Assembly: GCA_937895645.1 (NCBI GenBank)
Contig: CALBKQ010000011.1
Span: 1-8,308, forward strand
Direction of reading: 5' to 3'
DNA: 8,308 nt
From: an uncultured Clostridia bacterium
GTDB lineage: Bacteria; Bacillota; Clostridia; Oscillospirales; Acutalibacteraceae
The translations under genes and the position numbers were made by a program. The stretch's first letter is position 1; every line of letters starts with the position of its first letter. Below, piece by piece: positions 1 to 6,858 of the stretch. Below the pieces are notes generated by a model. The model made no database searches. It was not told the DNA's origin and was given only the letters and a program-made list of their open reading frames with translations.

Positions 1-998
1 TTGATATGTTCTTTAAGCAGAAAATTTCACAGAACGTTTATGGTGAATTAGTTCCTGAAGACGGTAAATATGATTACACAATCATTCTTTCAGGTCATAC
101 TGATACAAGCTGGAACTGGAAACATTCAGAAAATGCATCTAAATATCCTGAAAAGCCCATTTATGGTCTTATTACTACTTATGGCAAAGTTGGTTTCGGT
201 GCAGTTTGTGTATTCCTTAACATTGGTATTTCAATAGCAATGGCTATTATCTATGCAGCTGCAACATTTGGTGCAGATTGGGCAGTTGAAAAATATTACG
301 GTCAATCATTATCATTTAATGTTTTTACATTCGTTTTACACTTCTTACCTATTATTACTGCGATTGGTAGTGCTTTTGTTACAATGTGGAATGATGGCGA
401 CGAAGAAACAGCATCGAAAGGTGCTATGGATAATGCAACAGGTTGTGCACTCAGTTATGCAGTAATCAAATATTTCAAAGAAAATCCTGACAAGATGCCT
501 AAAAACTGTCGTATTGTTGATTGCAACTGTGGTGCAGAAGAAGCAGGTCTTCGTGGCTCAATGGCATTTGTTCACAAGCACAGAAACGACGACTTAACAC
601 AGAATGCATGGAATATCAACATTGACTCAGTTGCAGATAAAGAATACTTTGAAGTTGTTATTAAAGATGACTGGCAGGGTTGCAGATTTGACACTGACCT
701 TGAAAAAATGTTCAAGGACACATTTAACGAAATGGGTATTGAAAGTAAGACAAATGGTTGTATTCATAACCCTGTTGGTGGTTGCGACAGTACACCAATG
801 ACAAGAGCAGGTATTAAATCTGTTACATTTGCAGCACAAAATCCAATGCTTACTTGGTATTACCACACATTCCACGACAAAGCAGAAAGATTTGAAATGG
901 AAACTGTTGGTCAAGGATTTGACGTTGTACTCAGCGTTATTGATAAAATTGCTAAATTCCAAGAAGAAAATGGTTACAACGGTCCACAAAAGAAATAA
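1..998 (+). CDS. M28-family zinc metallopeptidase with inserted membrane helices, 5'-truncated
   Basis: This is the C-terminal part of a probable aminopeptidase that removes amino acids from peptides with two zinc ions. The frame is open to the window edge (an Asp codon precedes the first ATG at 6), so the gene starts outside and the ATG is probably internal. Counting that Met as residue 1, the M28 metal-site pattern is complete: His31 in GHTDTS, bridging Asp142 in DNATGC, Glu178-Glu179 in AEEAGLRGS (general base and ligand), Asp207 in NIDSV, and His287 in YYHTFHD. Between the first His and the bridging Asp, about residues 62-90 and 105-127 are strongly hydrophobic and look like two transmembrane helices joined by a short loop, so the enzyme is probably membrane-bound. 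Which side the active site faces cannot be told. The gene ends in TAA and is followed by a terminator. Family assignment is confident; the substrate is unknown. Confidence 0.85.
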   Translation, partial: DMFFKQKISQNVYGELVPEDGKYDYTIILSGHTDTSWNWKHSENASKYPEKPIYGLITTYGKVGFGAVCVFLNIGISIAMAIIYAAATFGADWAVEKYYGQSLSFNVFTFVLHFLPIITAIGSAFVTMWNDGDEETASKGAMDNATGCALSYAVIKYFKENPDKMPKNCRIVDCNCGAEEAGLRGSMAFVHKHRNDDLTQNAWNINIDSVADKEYFEVVIKDDWQGCRFDTDLEKMFKDTFNEMGIESKTNGCIHNPVGGCDSTPMTRAGIKSVTFAAQNPMLTWYYHTFHDKAERFEMETVGQGFDVVLSVIDKIAKFQEENGYNGPQKK

Positions 999-1010
999 TT
1001 ACATTAAATT

Positions 1011-1039
1011 AACGGTATGGCTTTTGTCATACCGTTTTT
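1011..1039 (+). terminator. Rho-independent terminator after the peptidase gene
   Basis: A perfect 9-bp stem (AACGGTATG at 1011-1019 with CATACCGTT at 1028-1036) extends inward by a G-T and a C-G pair to leave a TTTT loop. The 3' arm runs into TTTTT (1035-1039). It starts 12 bases after the peptidase stop codon and isolates that gene from the lipoprotein gene. Confidence 0.85.
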
Positions 1040-1041
1040 AA

Positions 1042-1070
1042 TTGACACTTTTCGCTGTTTATGGTAAATT
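1042..1070 (+). promoter_or_regulatory. Sigma-A-type extended -10 promoter of the lipoprotein gene
   Basis: A consensus -35 box TTGACA (1042-1047) is followed after exactly 17 bases by TAAATT (1065-1070, 4 of 6 consensus bases), with a TG at 1062-1063 in the extended -10 position. Transcription would start near 1077, giving a leader of about 23 bases before the ATG at 1100. The promoter begins directly after the upstream terminator and covers the alternative ATG at 1061, which argues against that start. Confidence 0.7.
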
Positions 1071-1099
1071 TATTACATAAAACTTTTTGTGGTGATTTA

Positions 1100-2668
1100 A
1101 TGAAACGAATAATTAAATATATTTCTCCCCTACTTATAATTGCAATTTTATTTTCTTCTTGCACATTCAACAGTAGTGACAATACTTTTGAACAAATAAA
1201 AATTTTTATTGCAGATAATGAATTTAATAACTGTCTTCAACTTGTAAAAGAATTGAAAAGCGATGAAAAGTCTGCGATAAATAACGATGTTTGTGATGTT
1301 GTTATAAACAAGTTTATTGAGTTGCGTGACAAAACCAAAATTAACGAAACAAACATATTTGATTTATCATTAATTGATACTTCGTTTGCAGAAAAATGCC
1401 AGAAATTATGGAACATTATAAGTGAGTTTACAATTAACGATAACTACGAATTATATTATGAATGTGTAAATCTTCGTTACTATTCTGAAATGATTGATTA
1501 TACACGATATTGTGATATTTATTTACTTGCAAAAGAAGTGAACGCATCTGGTTATCTTGATGATTTAAGTGCTGCTTTGTATGAATACGAAAATAAAGGT
1601 AACAACGCAAATCTCAAATTACTTTTTGATGATATACGCAACATAGATTATAGTAGTTTTAACCCTCAGCAATATCTTGTTTCAGATTTTAGAAATGCTC
1701 ACGAAAAAATAGTTAAGGCTATTAACGACCTTGATGATGGTTTTAACGCAAACGATTCTTCAACAGTTGCAACCGCTATAAATACATTACATAATGCACT
1801 AGATGATATACTTTATATTATTGACACATTATCAGCAGTAAACACAATACAAAGAACTATATATAATAAAGTTGCAAACGATAACTTATATGCACCTTTT
1901 GATGATGAAATAAAAATCACAAAACGCGATTATGTAACAGGTATGAGTTTTTCATTGGACATTATATTTGGTGGTATTGAAGACCTTATTACTGATAACA
2001 ATACAGAGACAACTACAAATAAAGACGATAATAATATTTCTTTAGAAGAAACTATCAAAATAACCGTAAATGCAATTAACAAAACAAAAGCATTTACAGG
2101 TAACGTTAACATTGCACTCACACAAACAAGAAATATTAATTTAACTGATTTTGAAACAGATTCAACAATTAAAGATGCTGAAAATATGATTAAATCTCAA
2201 CTTAATCAGGTAATCAAGAAGTCAAATGGTACAGGTAAAAAATCATCAACTTTTTCAGGCGGTACAGATGGTAAGCAGTCACTAAAATCTTTTGTCCCTC
2301 CTGCTGACAAATCAGTATCAATCAATCCTGATGCTGTTAGTAAATACACCTGTGTCAAAGGTAGTGGTGGTTATATAATTACACTTACCCTTAAACCTGA
2401 ACTTGTAAATAAGGGTGACAAAACAAGTGATATCGGCTCACTTGTAAACACTTTTGAATTTGACAATAGTGAAGAAGTAAAAGATTTTGACACTTCATAC
2501 TCTGCAACAAATATTTCGTTGATTGTAAACAATAACGGTAGACTTATTGAAATGCAATATACTATTGATGGCATAAGTAACTGTGAATTCGAAGAAAATA
2601 ATGGTTCAAATGAATACAAAGCGCAGTTTTCATTCAAAAATACTTATAAATATGAATTCAAATACTAA
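1100..2668 (+). CDS. Large secreted lipoprotein of unknown function
   Basis: I do not recognise this 522-residue protein. It starts with a lipoprotein signal peptide: Lys2, Arg3 and Lys6, a hydrophobic stretch of about residues 8-18, then Phe-Ser-Ser-Cys with Cys21 as the likely lipidated residue, so it should be anchored outside the membrane. Residues about 25-290 look mainly helical, with helix pairs that recall TPR-like repeats but no clear repeat motif. A Thr/Asn/Asp-rich linker (about 300-315) leads to a C-terminal region (about 316-522) that starts helical and then alternates polar and hydrophobic residues as in beta strands. By resemblance only, this end recalls other clostridial lipoproteins with a lipid-carrier-like beta fold. 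The start at 1100 is preferred over the in-frame ATG at 1061 because it puts the signal peptide at the N-terminus, has GGTGAT at 1091-1096, and lies downstream of the promoter. The gene looks more AT-rich and Asn-rich than livK. No strong terminator follows, so some read-through into liv is possible. Confidence 0.75.
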   Translation: MKRIIKYISPLLIIAILFSSCTFNSSDNTFEQIKIFIADNEFNNCLQLVKELKSDEKSAINNDVCDVVINKFIELRDKTKINETNIFDLSLIDTSFAEKCQKLWNIISEFTINDNYELYYECVNLRYYSEMIDYTRYCDIYLLAKEVNASGYLDDLSAALYEYENKGNNANLKLLFDDIRNIDYSSFNPQQYLVSDFRNAHEKIVKAINDLDDGFNANDSSTVATAINTLHNALDDILYIIDTLSAVNTIQRTIYNKVANDNLYAPFDDEIKITKRDYVTGMSFSLDIIFGGIEDLITDNNTETTTNKDDNNISLEETIKITVNAINKTKAFTGNVNIALTQTRNINLTDFETDSTIKDAENMIKSQLNQVIKKSNGTGKKSSTFSGGTDGKQSLKSFVPPADKSVSINPDAVSKYTCVKGSGGYIITLTLKPELVNKGDKTSDIGSLVNTFEFDNSEEVKDFDTSYSATNISLIVNNNGRLIEMQYTIDGISNCEFEENNGSNEYKAQFSFKNTYKYEFKY

Positions 2669-2707
2669 TAAATATTCATATATTGTTAATATTTGTCTAA
2701 AAAATTA

Positions 2708-2736
2708 TTGACTTATAGGCTGAATTGGTGTATTAT
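2708..2736 (+). promoter_or_regulatory. Sigma-A-type promoter of the liv operon
   Basis: TTGACT (2708-2713, 5 of 6 consensus bases) and TATTAT (2731-2736, 5 of 6) are separated by the optimal 17 bases. Transcription would begin near 2743, leaving a leader of about 67 bases before livK. It is the best promoter match in the 141-base gap between the lipoprotein gene and livK. I see no clear operator half-sites around it. Confidence 0.75.
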
Positions 2737-2763
2737 TATCTACAATATTTTTATAAATATAAA

Positions 2764-2806
2764 GTGGATTTGACCTAAAATCCACAAAATTTTAAGGAGG
2801 AATTTT
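2764..2806 (+). promoter_or_regulatory. Structured 5' leader of livK with an exposed ribosome binding site
   Basis: A perfect 8-bp hairpin, GTGGATTT (2764-2771) with AAATCCAC (2778-2785), has a 6-base loop. Directly after it, AAAATT (2786-2791) can pair with AATTTT (2801-2806), placing the strong Shine-Dalgarno sequence AAGGAGG (2794-2800) in a 9-base loop, 9 bases from the ATG. The first hairpin lacks a T-run, so it is not an obvious terminator; it more likely protects the 5' end or shapes translation. The second stem is only A-T pairs and weak. The leader is too short for a T-box and encodes no evident leader peptide. Confidence 0.5.
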
Positions 2807-2809
2807 CCT

Positions 2810-3973
2810 ATGAAAAACTTAAAAAAAGTTCTTGCCGTAGTTATGGCGGTTGCTCTTATCGTAACTTGCTTTGCAGCTTGCGGCGGAAACGACAAACCAA
2901 ACACAGATGCAACTCTTAAAATCGGTGTTACAGGTCCTCTTACAGGTGACTATGCTCAATATGGTCTTGCTGTTAAGTATGGTGCTGAACTTGCAGCTGC
3001 TGAAATCAACGCTGCTGGTGGTATCAACGGCATGAAGATTGAAATTCTTGCTGAAGACGACGTTGCAGCTCCAGAAGGTGCTCAGAATGGTTACAATGCT
3101 CTTATTGATGACGGTATGAAACTTTCACTTGGTAGCGTTACATCTAGTGCTTGTGCTGCTTTCCTTGGTGAAGCAAAGAAAGATAATATGTTTATGCTTA
3201 CTGCATCTGCAACAGCAGTTGAAGCTATCGATGGCGACAATGCTTTCCGTGTTTGCTTCTCAGACCCTGCTCAAGGTACAGTATCTGCTGATTACATCGC
3301 AGACAACAAACTTGCATCAAAAGTAGCTGTTATTTATGACTCATCAGACGCATACTCAACAGGTATCTTTGAAAAATTTGATGCTCAGGCAAAAGCAAAA
3401 GGTCTTAATGTTGTTGCAAAAGAATCTTTCACAAAGAACACAAAGACTGACTTCTCAGCACAGCTTCAGGCAGTTAAGTCATCAGGTGCTGAACTTCTTT
3501 TCCTTCCTATCTACTATAGTGAAGCATCTCTTATTCTTTCACAGGCAAAAACTGCTGGTCTTGATGTAATTTTCTTCGGTTGTGACGGTCTTGATGGTAT
3601 TCTTGGTATGGATAACTTTGACAAATCACTTGCTGAAGGCGTAATGCTTCTTACACCTTTCACACCAACAGCAAAAGACGAACGCACACAGAACTTTGTT
3701 AAGAACTTCACAGCTAAGTATGACAAAGCATATCTCAACCAGTTCGGTGCTGACGCTTATGATGCAATCTACATCATTAAAGCCGCTATCGAAAAAGCAA
3801 ATGTAACAGCTGATATGGACGCTTCAGCTATCTGTGATGCACTTAAAGTTGCTATGACTCAGATTACATTCACAGGTGTTACAGGCACAGATATTACTTG
3901 GGGCGCTGATGGTGAACCAGTTAAAAAGCCAATCGCAGTTAAGATTGTTAACGGCGAATACGTTGTAATGTAA
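2810..3973 (+). CDS. livK: Branched-chain amino acid ABC transporter, substrate-binding lipoprotein
   Basis: LivK captures leucine, isoleucine, valine or a similar amino acid outside the cell and delivers it to the LivHM channel. The 387-residue protein has a lipoprotein signal peptide (Lys-rich start, hydrophobic core about 7-20, Phe-Ala-Ala-Cys with Cys24 lipidated) and a two-lobed type I periplasmic-binding fold starting with IGVTGPLTGDYAQYG at about 38-52. Likely ligand contacts by family analogy are Ser112-Ser113-Ala114, Thr131-Ala-Ser-Ala-Thr135, Tyr182 in AYSTG, the YYSEAS segment at 235-240 and Asp259 in GCDG. Length is normal for the family. It is first in the operon and separated from livH by 137 bases with two hairpins. 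Codon use looks strongly biased, as in highly expressed genes. The family also binds amides, urea and aromatic acids, so the exact substrate is open. Confidence 0.93.
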   Translation: MKNLKKVLAVVMAVALIVTCFAACGGNDKPNTDATLKIGVTGPLTGDYAQYGLAVKYGAELAAAEINAAGGINGMKIEILAEDDVAAPEGAQNGYNALIDDGMKLSLGSVTSSACAAFLGEAKKDNMFMLTASATAVEAIDGDNAFRVCFSDPAQGTVSADYIADNKLASKVAVIYDSSDAYSTGIFEKFDAQAKAKGLNVVAKESFTKNTKTDFSAQLQAVKSSGAELLFLPIYYSEASLILSQAKTAGLDVIFFGCDGLDGILGMDNFDKSLAEGVMLLTPFTPTAKDERTQNFVKNFTAKYDKAYLNQFGADAYDAIYIIKAAIEKANVTADMDASAICDALKVAMTQITFTGVTGTDITWGADGEPVKKPIAVKIVNGEYVVM

Positions 3974-3999
3974 TTACAATTATAATTAAGTATTAATCG

Positions 4000-4035
4000 A
4001 AGTATGCCGTGTGTTTTTACATGCGGCATACTTTT
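4000..4035 (+). terminator. Strong intra-operon hairpin, probable leaky terminator or mRNA-stabilising element
   Basis: A perfect 10-bp stem, AAGTATGCCG (4000-4009) with CGGCATACTT (4024-4033), continues inward through two G-T, two T-A and one G-C pairs to a 15-bp stem with a TTTT loop at 4015-4018. Only TTTT (4032-4035) follows before G and AACG, a poor T-tract. It lies 26 bases after the livK stop. By its position it probably terminates part of the transcripts or blocks 3' exonuclease, which would raise livK over livHMGF. Confidence 0.7.
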
Positions 4036-4055
4036 GAACGTTTTATATGTCTTTT

Positions 4056-4085
4056 GAAAAGGTCTTATTTTTATAAGATTTTCTC
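4056..4085 (+). other. Second hairpin in the livK-livH spacer
   Basis: Positions 4056-4068 pair with 4073-4085 around a TTTT loop: 13 paired positions with two G-T pairs and one A-C mismatch. An A-run, not a T-run, follows, so it is not a terminator for the + strand. It ends 13 bases before the livH ribosome binding site and could affect translation start or transcript processing. Confidence 0.5.
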
Positions 4086-4098
4086 AAAAAACATATAT

Positions 4099-4103
4099 GG
4101 AGG
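4099..4103 (+). promoter_or_regulatory. Ribosome binding site that fixes the livH start
   Basis: GGAGG lies 7 bases before the ATG at 4111. The frame is open back to an ATG at 4009, but that extension would translate both spacer hairpins and adds 34 residues absent from LivH proteins, so this site decides for 4111. Confidence 0.85.
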
Positions 4104-4110
4104 ACATAAT

Positions 4111-4992
4111 ATGGAATTTTTATCAACAGTTATAGCCGGTATCAGTCTTGGTAGTATTTATGCTTTGATTGCACTTGGTTATACAATGGTTTATGGTATT
4201 GCAAAAATGCTTAACTTTGCACATGGTGATGTTATTATGGTAGGTGCATTTATGATGTTTACTGCACTTACTAAAACAAATTTACCACCTGTTGCTTGTA
4301 TTGTTATAGGTACAGTAATATGCACAGTTTTAGGCATGCTTATTGAAAAGATTGCTTATAAACCACTAAGAAGTGCAACTTCATTATCTGTTCTTATTAC
4401 TGCAATTGGTGTGAGTTATTTCTTACAAAACTCTGCACAATTAATCTTTGGTGCAGGCACAAAACAGTTTACTCCCCTTTTCGGCAATGGAAGTATTTCA
4501 ATTTTTGATGGTCAGGTTGTAATTTCACATAACACAATTGTTACAATTATTATTTCAGTTGTACTTATGATTGCACTTACATTATTTATTAATAAAACCA
4601 AAACTGGTCGTGCAATGCTTGCTGTATCAGAAGATAAAGGCGCAGCACAACTTATGGGTATCAATGTAAATAAGACAATTTCAATTACATTTGCAATCGG
4701 TTCAGCACTTGCTGCTATTGCAGGTGCGCTTCTTTGCTCATCTTATCCAATCCTCTCACCTACAACAGGTGCTATGCCTGGTATCAAAGCATTCACAGCT
4801 GCTGTTTTTGGTGGAATTGGTTCAATACCTGGTGCTATGATTGGCGGAATTCTTCTTGGACTTATAGAAAACCTTAGTAAAGTTTATATTTCAACTCAAC
4901 TTTCAGACGCTATTGTGTTTGGTATTTTGATTATTATTCTTCTTGTTAAACCAACAGGTATTCTTGGCAAGAAAATCAGTGAGAAAGTGTGA
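4111..4992 (+). CDS. livH: Branched-chain amino acid ABC transporter, permease LivH
   Basis: LivH is one of two membrane subunits that form the amino acid channel with LivM. From the ATG at 4111 it has 293 residues, the usual size, and starts directly in a hydrophobic segment as LivH proteins do. Family motifs include GYTMVYG at 23-29, NFAHGD at 35-40, the cytoplasmic ATPase-contact loop around 172-185 (VSEDKGAAQLMGIN), and GGIGSIPGAMIGG at 234-246. Eight or so hydrophobic segments alternate with short loops. The stop codon TGA overlaps the ribosome binding site of livM, and the gap to livM is 10 bases, so the two are translated together. Confidence 0.93.
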   Translation: MEFLSTVIAGISLGSIYALIALGYTMVYGIAKMLNFAHGDVIMVGAFMMFTALTKTNLPPVACIVIGTVICTVLGMLIEKIAYKPLRSATSLSVLITAIGVSYFLQNSAQLIFGAGTKQFTPLFGNGSISIFDGQVVISHNTIVTIIISVVLMIALTLFINKTKTGRAMLAVSEDKGAAQLMGINVNKTISITFAIGSALAAIAGALLCSSYPILSPTTGAMPGIKAFTAAVFGGIGSIPGAMIGGILLGLIENLSKVYISTQLSDAIVFGILIIILLVKPTGILGKKISEKV

Positions 4993-5002
4993 GGTGTAAG
5001 TA

Positions 5003-6088
5003 ATGTCATTATTAAAATCAAACAAAAAAATTGTTTCAAATACAAAAAACAACTTAATCACATACGCTATTCTCCTTGGCTTTTTTGCATTTGCATTTAT
5101 CTGGGCTCAGACCGGAGAAATGCCAAGAAAAATCCAGAACTTACTTGTTCCTCTTTGTGTTTATTCAATTCTTGCAGTTTCACTTAATCTTGTAGTTGGT
5201 GTGCTTGGTGACCTTTCATTAGGTCACGCAGGATTTATGTGTATTGGTGCTTACACAGGTGCAGTTTTCACAAACATTTTTGAAACTGTTATTCCTAATG
5301 ATTTTATCAGGTTTGGTCTTGCTCTTATAGTTGGCGGTTTATTTGCTGCAATATTCGGTTTTATCATCTGTATTCCCGTATTACGACTTAAAGGCGACTA
5401 TCTTGCTATTGTTACACTTGCATTCGGTGAAATTATCAAGAATATTCTCAATATAGTTTATCTTGGTGTTGACTCTGAAGGTCTTAGAGTTTCAATTGAT
5501 GGTACATCATACAATGATATGCTTCTTGAAGATGGCGAAACAATAATTAAGGGCGCTATGGGTATTACAGGTACATCACGTGATGCAAACTTCATTATTG
5601 CATTTGTACTTTTATTTATTACCGTTATGGCATCTCTTAACCTTATCAATTCAAGAACAGGCCGTGCTGTAATGGCAATTCGTGATAACAGTATTGCTGC
5701 ACAGACTATCGGTATTAACATTTCTAAATATAAACTTACTGTTTTCACAATTGCATCATTCTTTGCAGGTATTGCAGGTGTACTTTTCTCACACAATATG
5801 AACTCATTCTCTGCAAGCGGATTTGACTACAATACATCAATTCTTATTCTTGTTTATGTTGTTCTTGGTGGTATTGGTAGTATCAGAGGTTCTGTAATTG
5901 CTGCAATTATTCTTTATGCACTCCCAGAACTTCTTCGCGAAGTTGGCGAATACAGAATGTTGTTCTATGCAATTCTTCTTATTGTAATGATGATTGTAAA
6001 TAACAACGAAAAAATAAATGATATGAAAAAATCTTTTATGATGAAATTCAAAAAGAATAAAATTATTAGTGAAGGAGGTAAAAACTGA
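5003..6088 (+). CDS. livM: Branched-chain amino acid ABC transporter, permease LivM
   Basis: LivM is the second channel subunit. The 361-residue protein has a short basic cytoplasmic N-terminus, then multiple membrane helices. Diagnostic segments are GDLSLGHAGF at 69-78, LKGDYLAIVTLAFGEI at 129-144, the ATPase-coupling loop at about 225-240 (AIRDNSIAAQTIGINI), and VLGGIGSIRGSVIA at 287-300. Between 156 and 190 there is a hydrophilic loop (ending in GAMGITG) that is longer than in proteobacterial LivM; from memory, similar loops occur in clostridial homologues. The C-terminus is a lysine-rich tail after the last helix, in line with a cytoplasmic end. A GAGGTG ribosome binding site at 4991-4996 supports the start. 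The TGA stop shares its A with the ATG of livG (TGATG), so translation is probably coupled. Confidence 0.92.
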   Translation: MSLLKSNKKIVSNTKNNLITYAILLGFFAFAFIWAQTGEMPRKIQNLLVPLCVYSILAVSLNLVVGVLGDLSLGHAGFMCIGAYTGAVFTNIFETVIPNDFIRFGLALIVGGLFAAIFGFIICIPVLRLKGDYLAIVTLAFGEIIKNILNIVYLGVDSEGLRVSIDGTSYNDMLLEDGETIIKGAMGITGTSRDANFIIAFVLLFITVMASLNLINSRTGRAVMAIRDNSIAAQTIGINISKYKLTVFTIASFFAGIAGVLFSHNMNSFSASGFDYNTSILILVYVVLGGIGSIRGSVIAAIILYALPELLREVGEYRMLFYAILLIVMMIVNNNEKINDMKKSFMMKFKKNKIISEGGKN

Positions 6089-6846
6089 TGGCATTACTTG
6101 AAGTAAAAAATCTTGGTATTGTTTTCGGCGGTCTTCACGCTGTTGAGGGATTTAACCTTTCACTTGAAAAAGGTATGCTTTATGGTCTTATCGGTCCTAA
6201 TGGTGCAGGTAAAACAACAGTTTTTAACCTCTTAACTGGTGTTTATAAACCAACTACGGGTACATTCAGTCTTGATGGTGTTAAACTTACAGGTAAAAAT
6301 CCTGTTGAAATCAGTAAAGCAGGTATTGCACGTACTTTCCAAAATATCAGACTTTTCAAAAACCTTTCAGTTCTTGATAATGTAAAACTTGGTCTTCATA
6401 ATCAGGTCAAATATTCAACAGCAGAAGGAATTTTAAGACTTCCACGCTTTTTCAAATCTGAAAAGAAAATGAATGAGAAGGCAATGGAATTACTGAAGGT
6501 TTTTGGTCTTGAAAACGAGGCATCTACATTAGCAGATAACCTCCCCTATGGTAAACAAAGAAAACTTGAAATTGCTCGTGCACTTGCTACTAATCCTAAA
6601 CTTTTACTTCTTGATGAACCTGCTGCGGGTATGAACCCAAGCGAAACACAAGAGCTTATGGATACAATCCGTTTTGTTCGTGACAATTTCGATATGACAA
6701 TACTTCTTATTGAACACGATATGAAGCTTGTCAGCGGTATTTGTGAAGAAGTAACAGTTCTTAACTTCGGTGAAGAACTTGCTCAAGGTAAAACAAGTGA
6801 AGTACTTAATAACCCTGAAGTTATTAAGGCATATTTAGGCGACTAA
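6088..6846 (+). CDS. livG: Branched-chain amino acid ABC transporter, ATP-binding protein LivG
   Basis: LivG pairs with LivF on the inner face of the membrane to drive transport by ATP hydrolysis. The 252-residue protein shows Walker A GPNGAGKT at 36-43, Q-loop Gln85 in ARTFQNIRLF, a signature region written LPYGKQRKLEIARAL at 152-166 in place of LSGGQ, Walker B LLLLDEP at 172-178 with catalytic Glu177, and switch His210 in LIEHDM. The LxYGxQR form is normal for LivG and is what separates it from LivF, as is the long helical stretch around 105-145. A perfect AAGGAGGT (6072-6079) inside the livM end precedes the ATG, which overlaps the livM stop by one base. Confidence 0.95.
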   Translation: MALLEVKNLGIVFGGLHAVEGFNLSLEKGMLYGLIGPNGAGKTTVFNLLTGVYKPTTGTFSLDGVKLTGKNPVEISKAGIARTFQNIRLFKNLSVLDNVKLGLHNQVKYSTAEGILRLPRFFKSEKKMNEKAMELLKVFGLENEASTLADNLPYGKQRKLEIARALATNPKLLLLDEPAAGMNPSETQELMDTIRFVRDNFDMTILLIEHDMKLVSGICEEVTVLNFGEELAQGKTSEVLNNPEVIKAYLGD

Positions 6847-6858
6847 GGAGGAATTAAA

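Noticed and set aside
1061..1099. Longer in-frame start for the lipoprotein gene
   Set aside because: It would be covered by the promoter, has no ribosome binding site, and places 13 residues before a normal signal peptide.
2670..2694. AAATATT/AATATTT inverted repeat after the lipoprotein gene as a terminator
   Set aside because: The stem is only A-T pairs, has an 11-base loop and no T-run; it is expected by chance in such AT-rich DNA.
2743..2809. T-box, riboswitch or leader peptide controlling liv
   Set aside because: The leader of about 67 bases is too short for a T-box and lacks its conserved sequence; no short ORF rich in Leu, Ile or Val codons with a ribosome binding site is present.
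3981..3986. TATAAT after livK as an internal promoter for livH
   Set aside because: There is no -35 box at a proper distance (TTGTAA is only 12 bases away) and no TG extension; AT-rich spacers often contain this hexamer.
4009..4110. 34-residue N-terminal extension of livH
   Set aside because: It would translate through both spacer hairpins, has no ribosome binding site at 4009, and LivH proteins normally start at the MEFLSTVIAG-like segment encoded from 4111.
5468..5575. Loop insertion in LivM as a new domain
   Set aside because: It is short and hydrophilic and, as far as I recall, resembles loops in other clostridial LivM proteins.
5458..5796. Minus-strand open frame inside livM (and similar ones elsewhere)
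   Set aside because: It lies opposite a confident gene, shows no recognisable motifs and is explained as a shadow of livM codon use.
6541..6586. Missing LSGGQ signature in LivG as a sign of inactivity
   Set aside because: LPYGKQRKLEIARAL is the usual LivG form of the signature.
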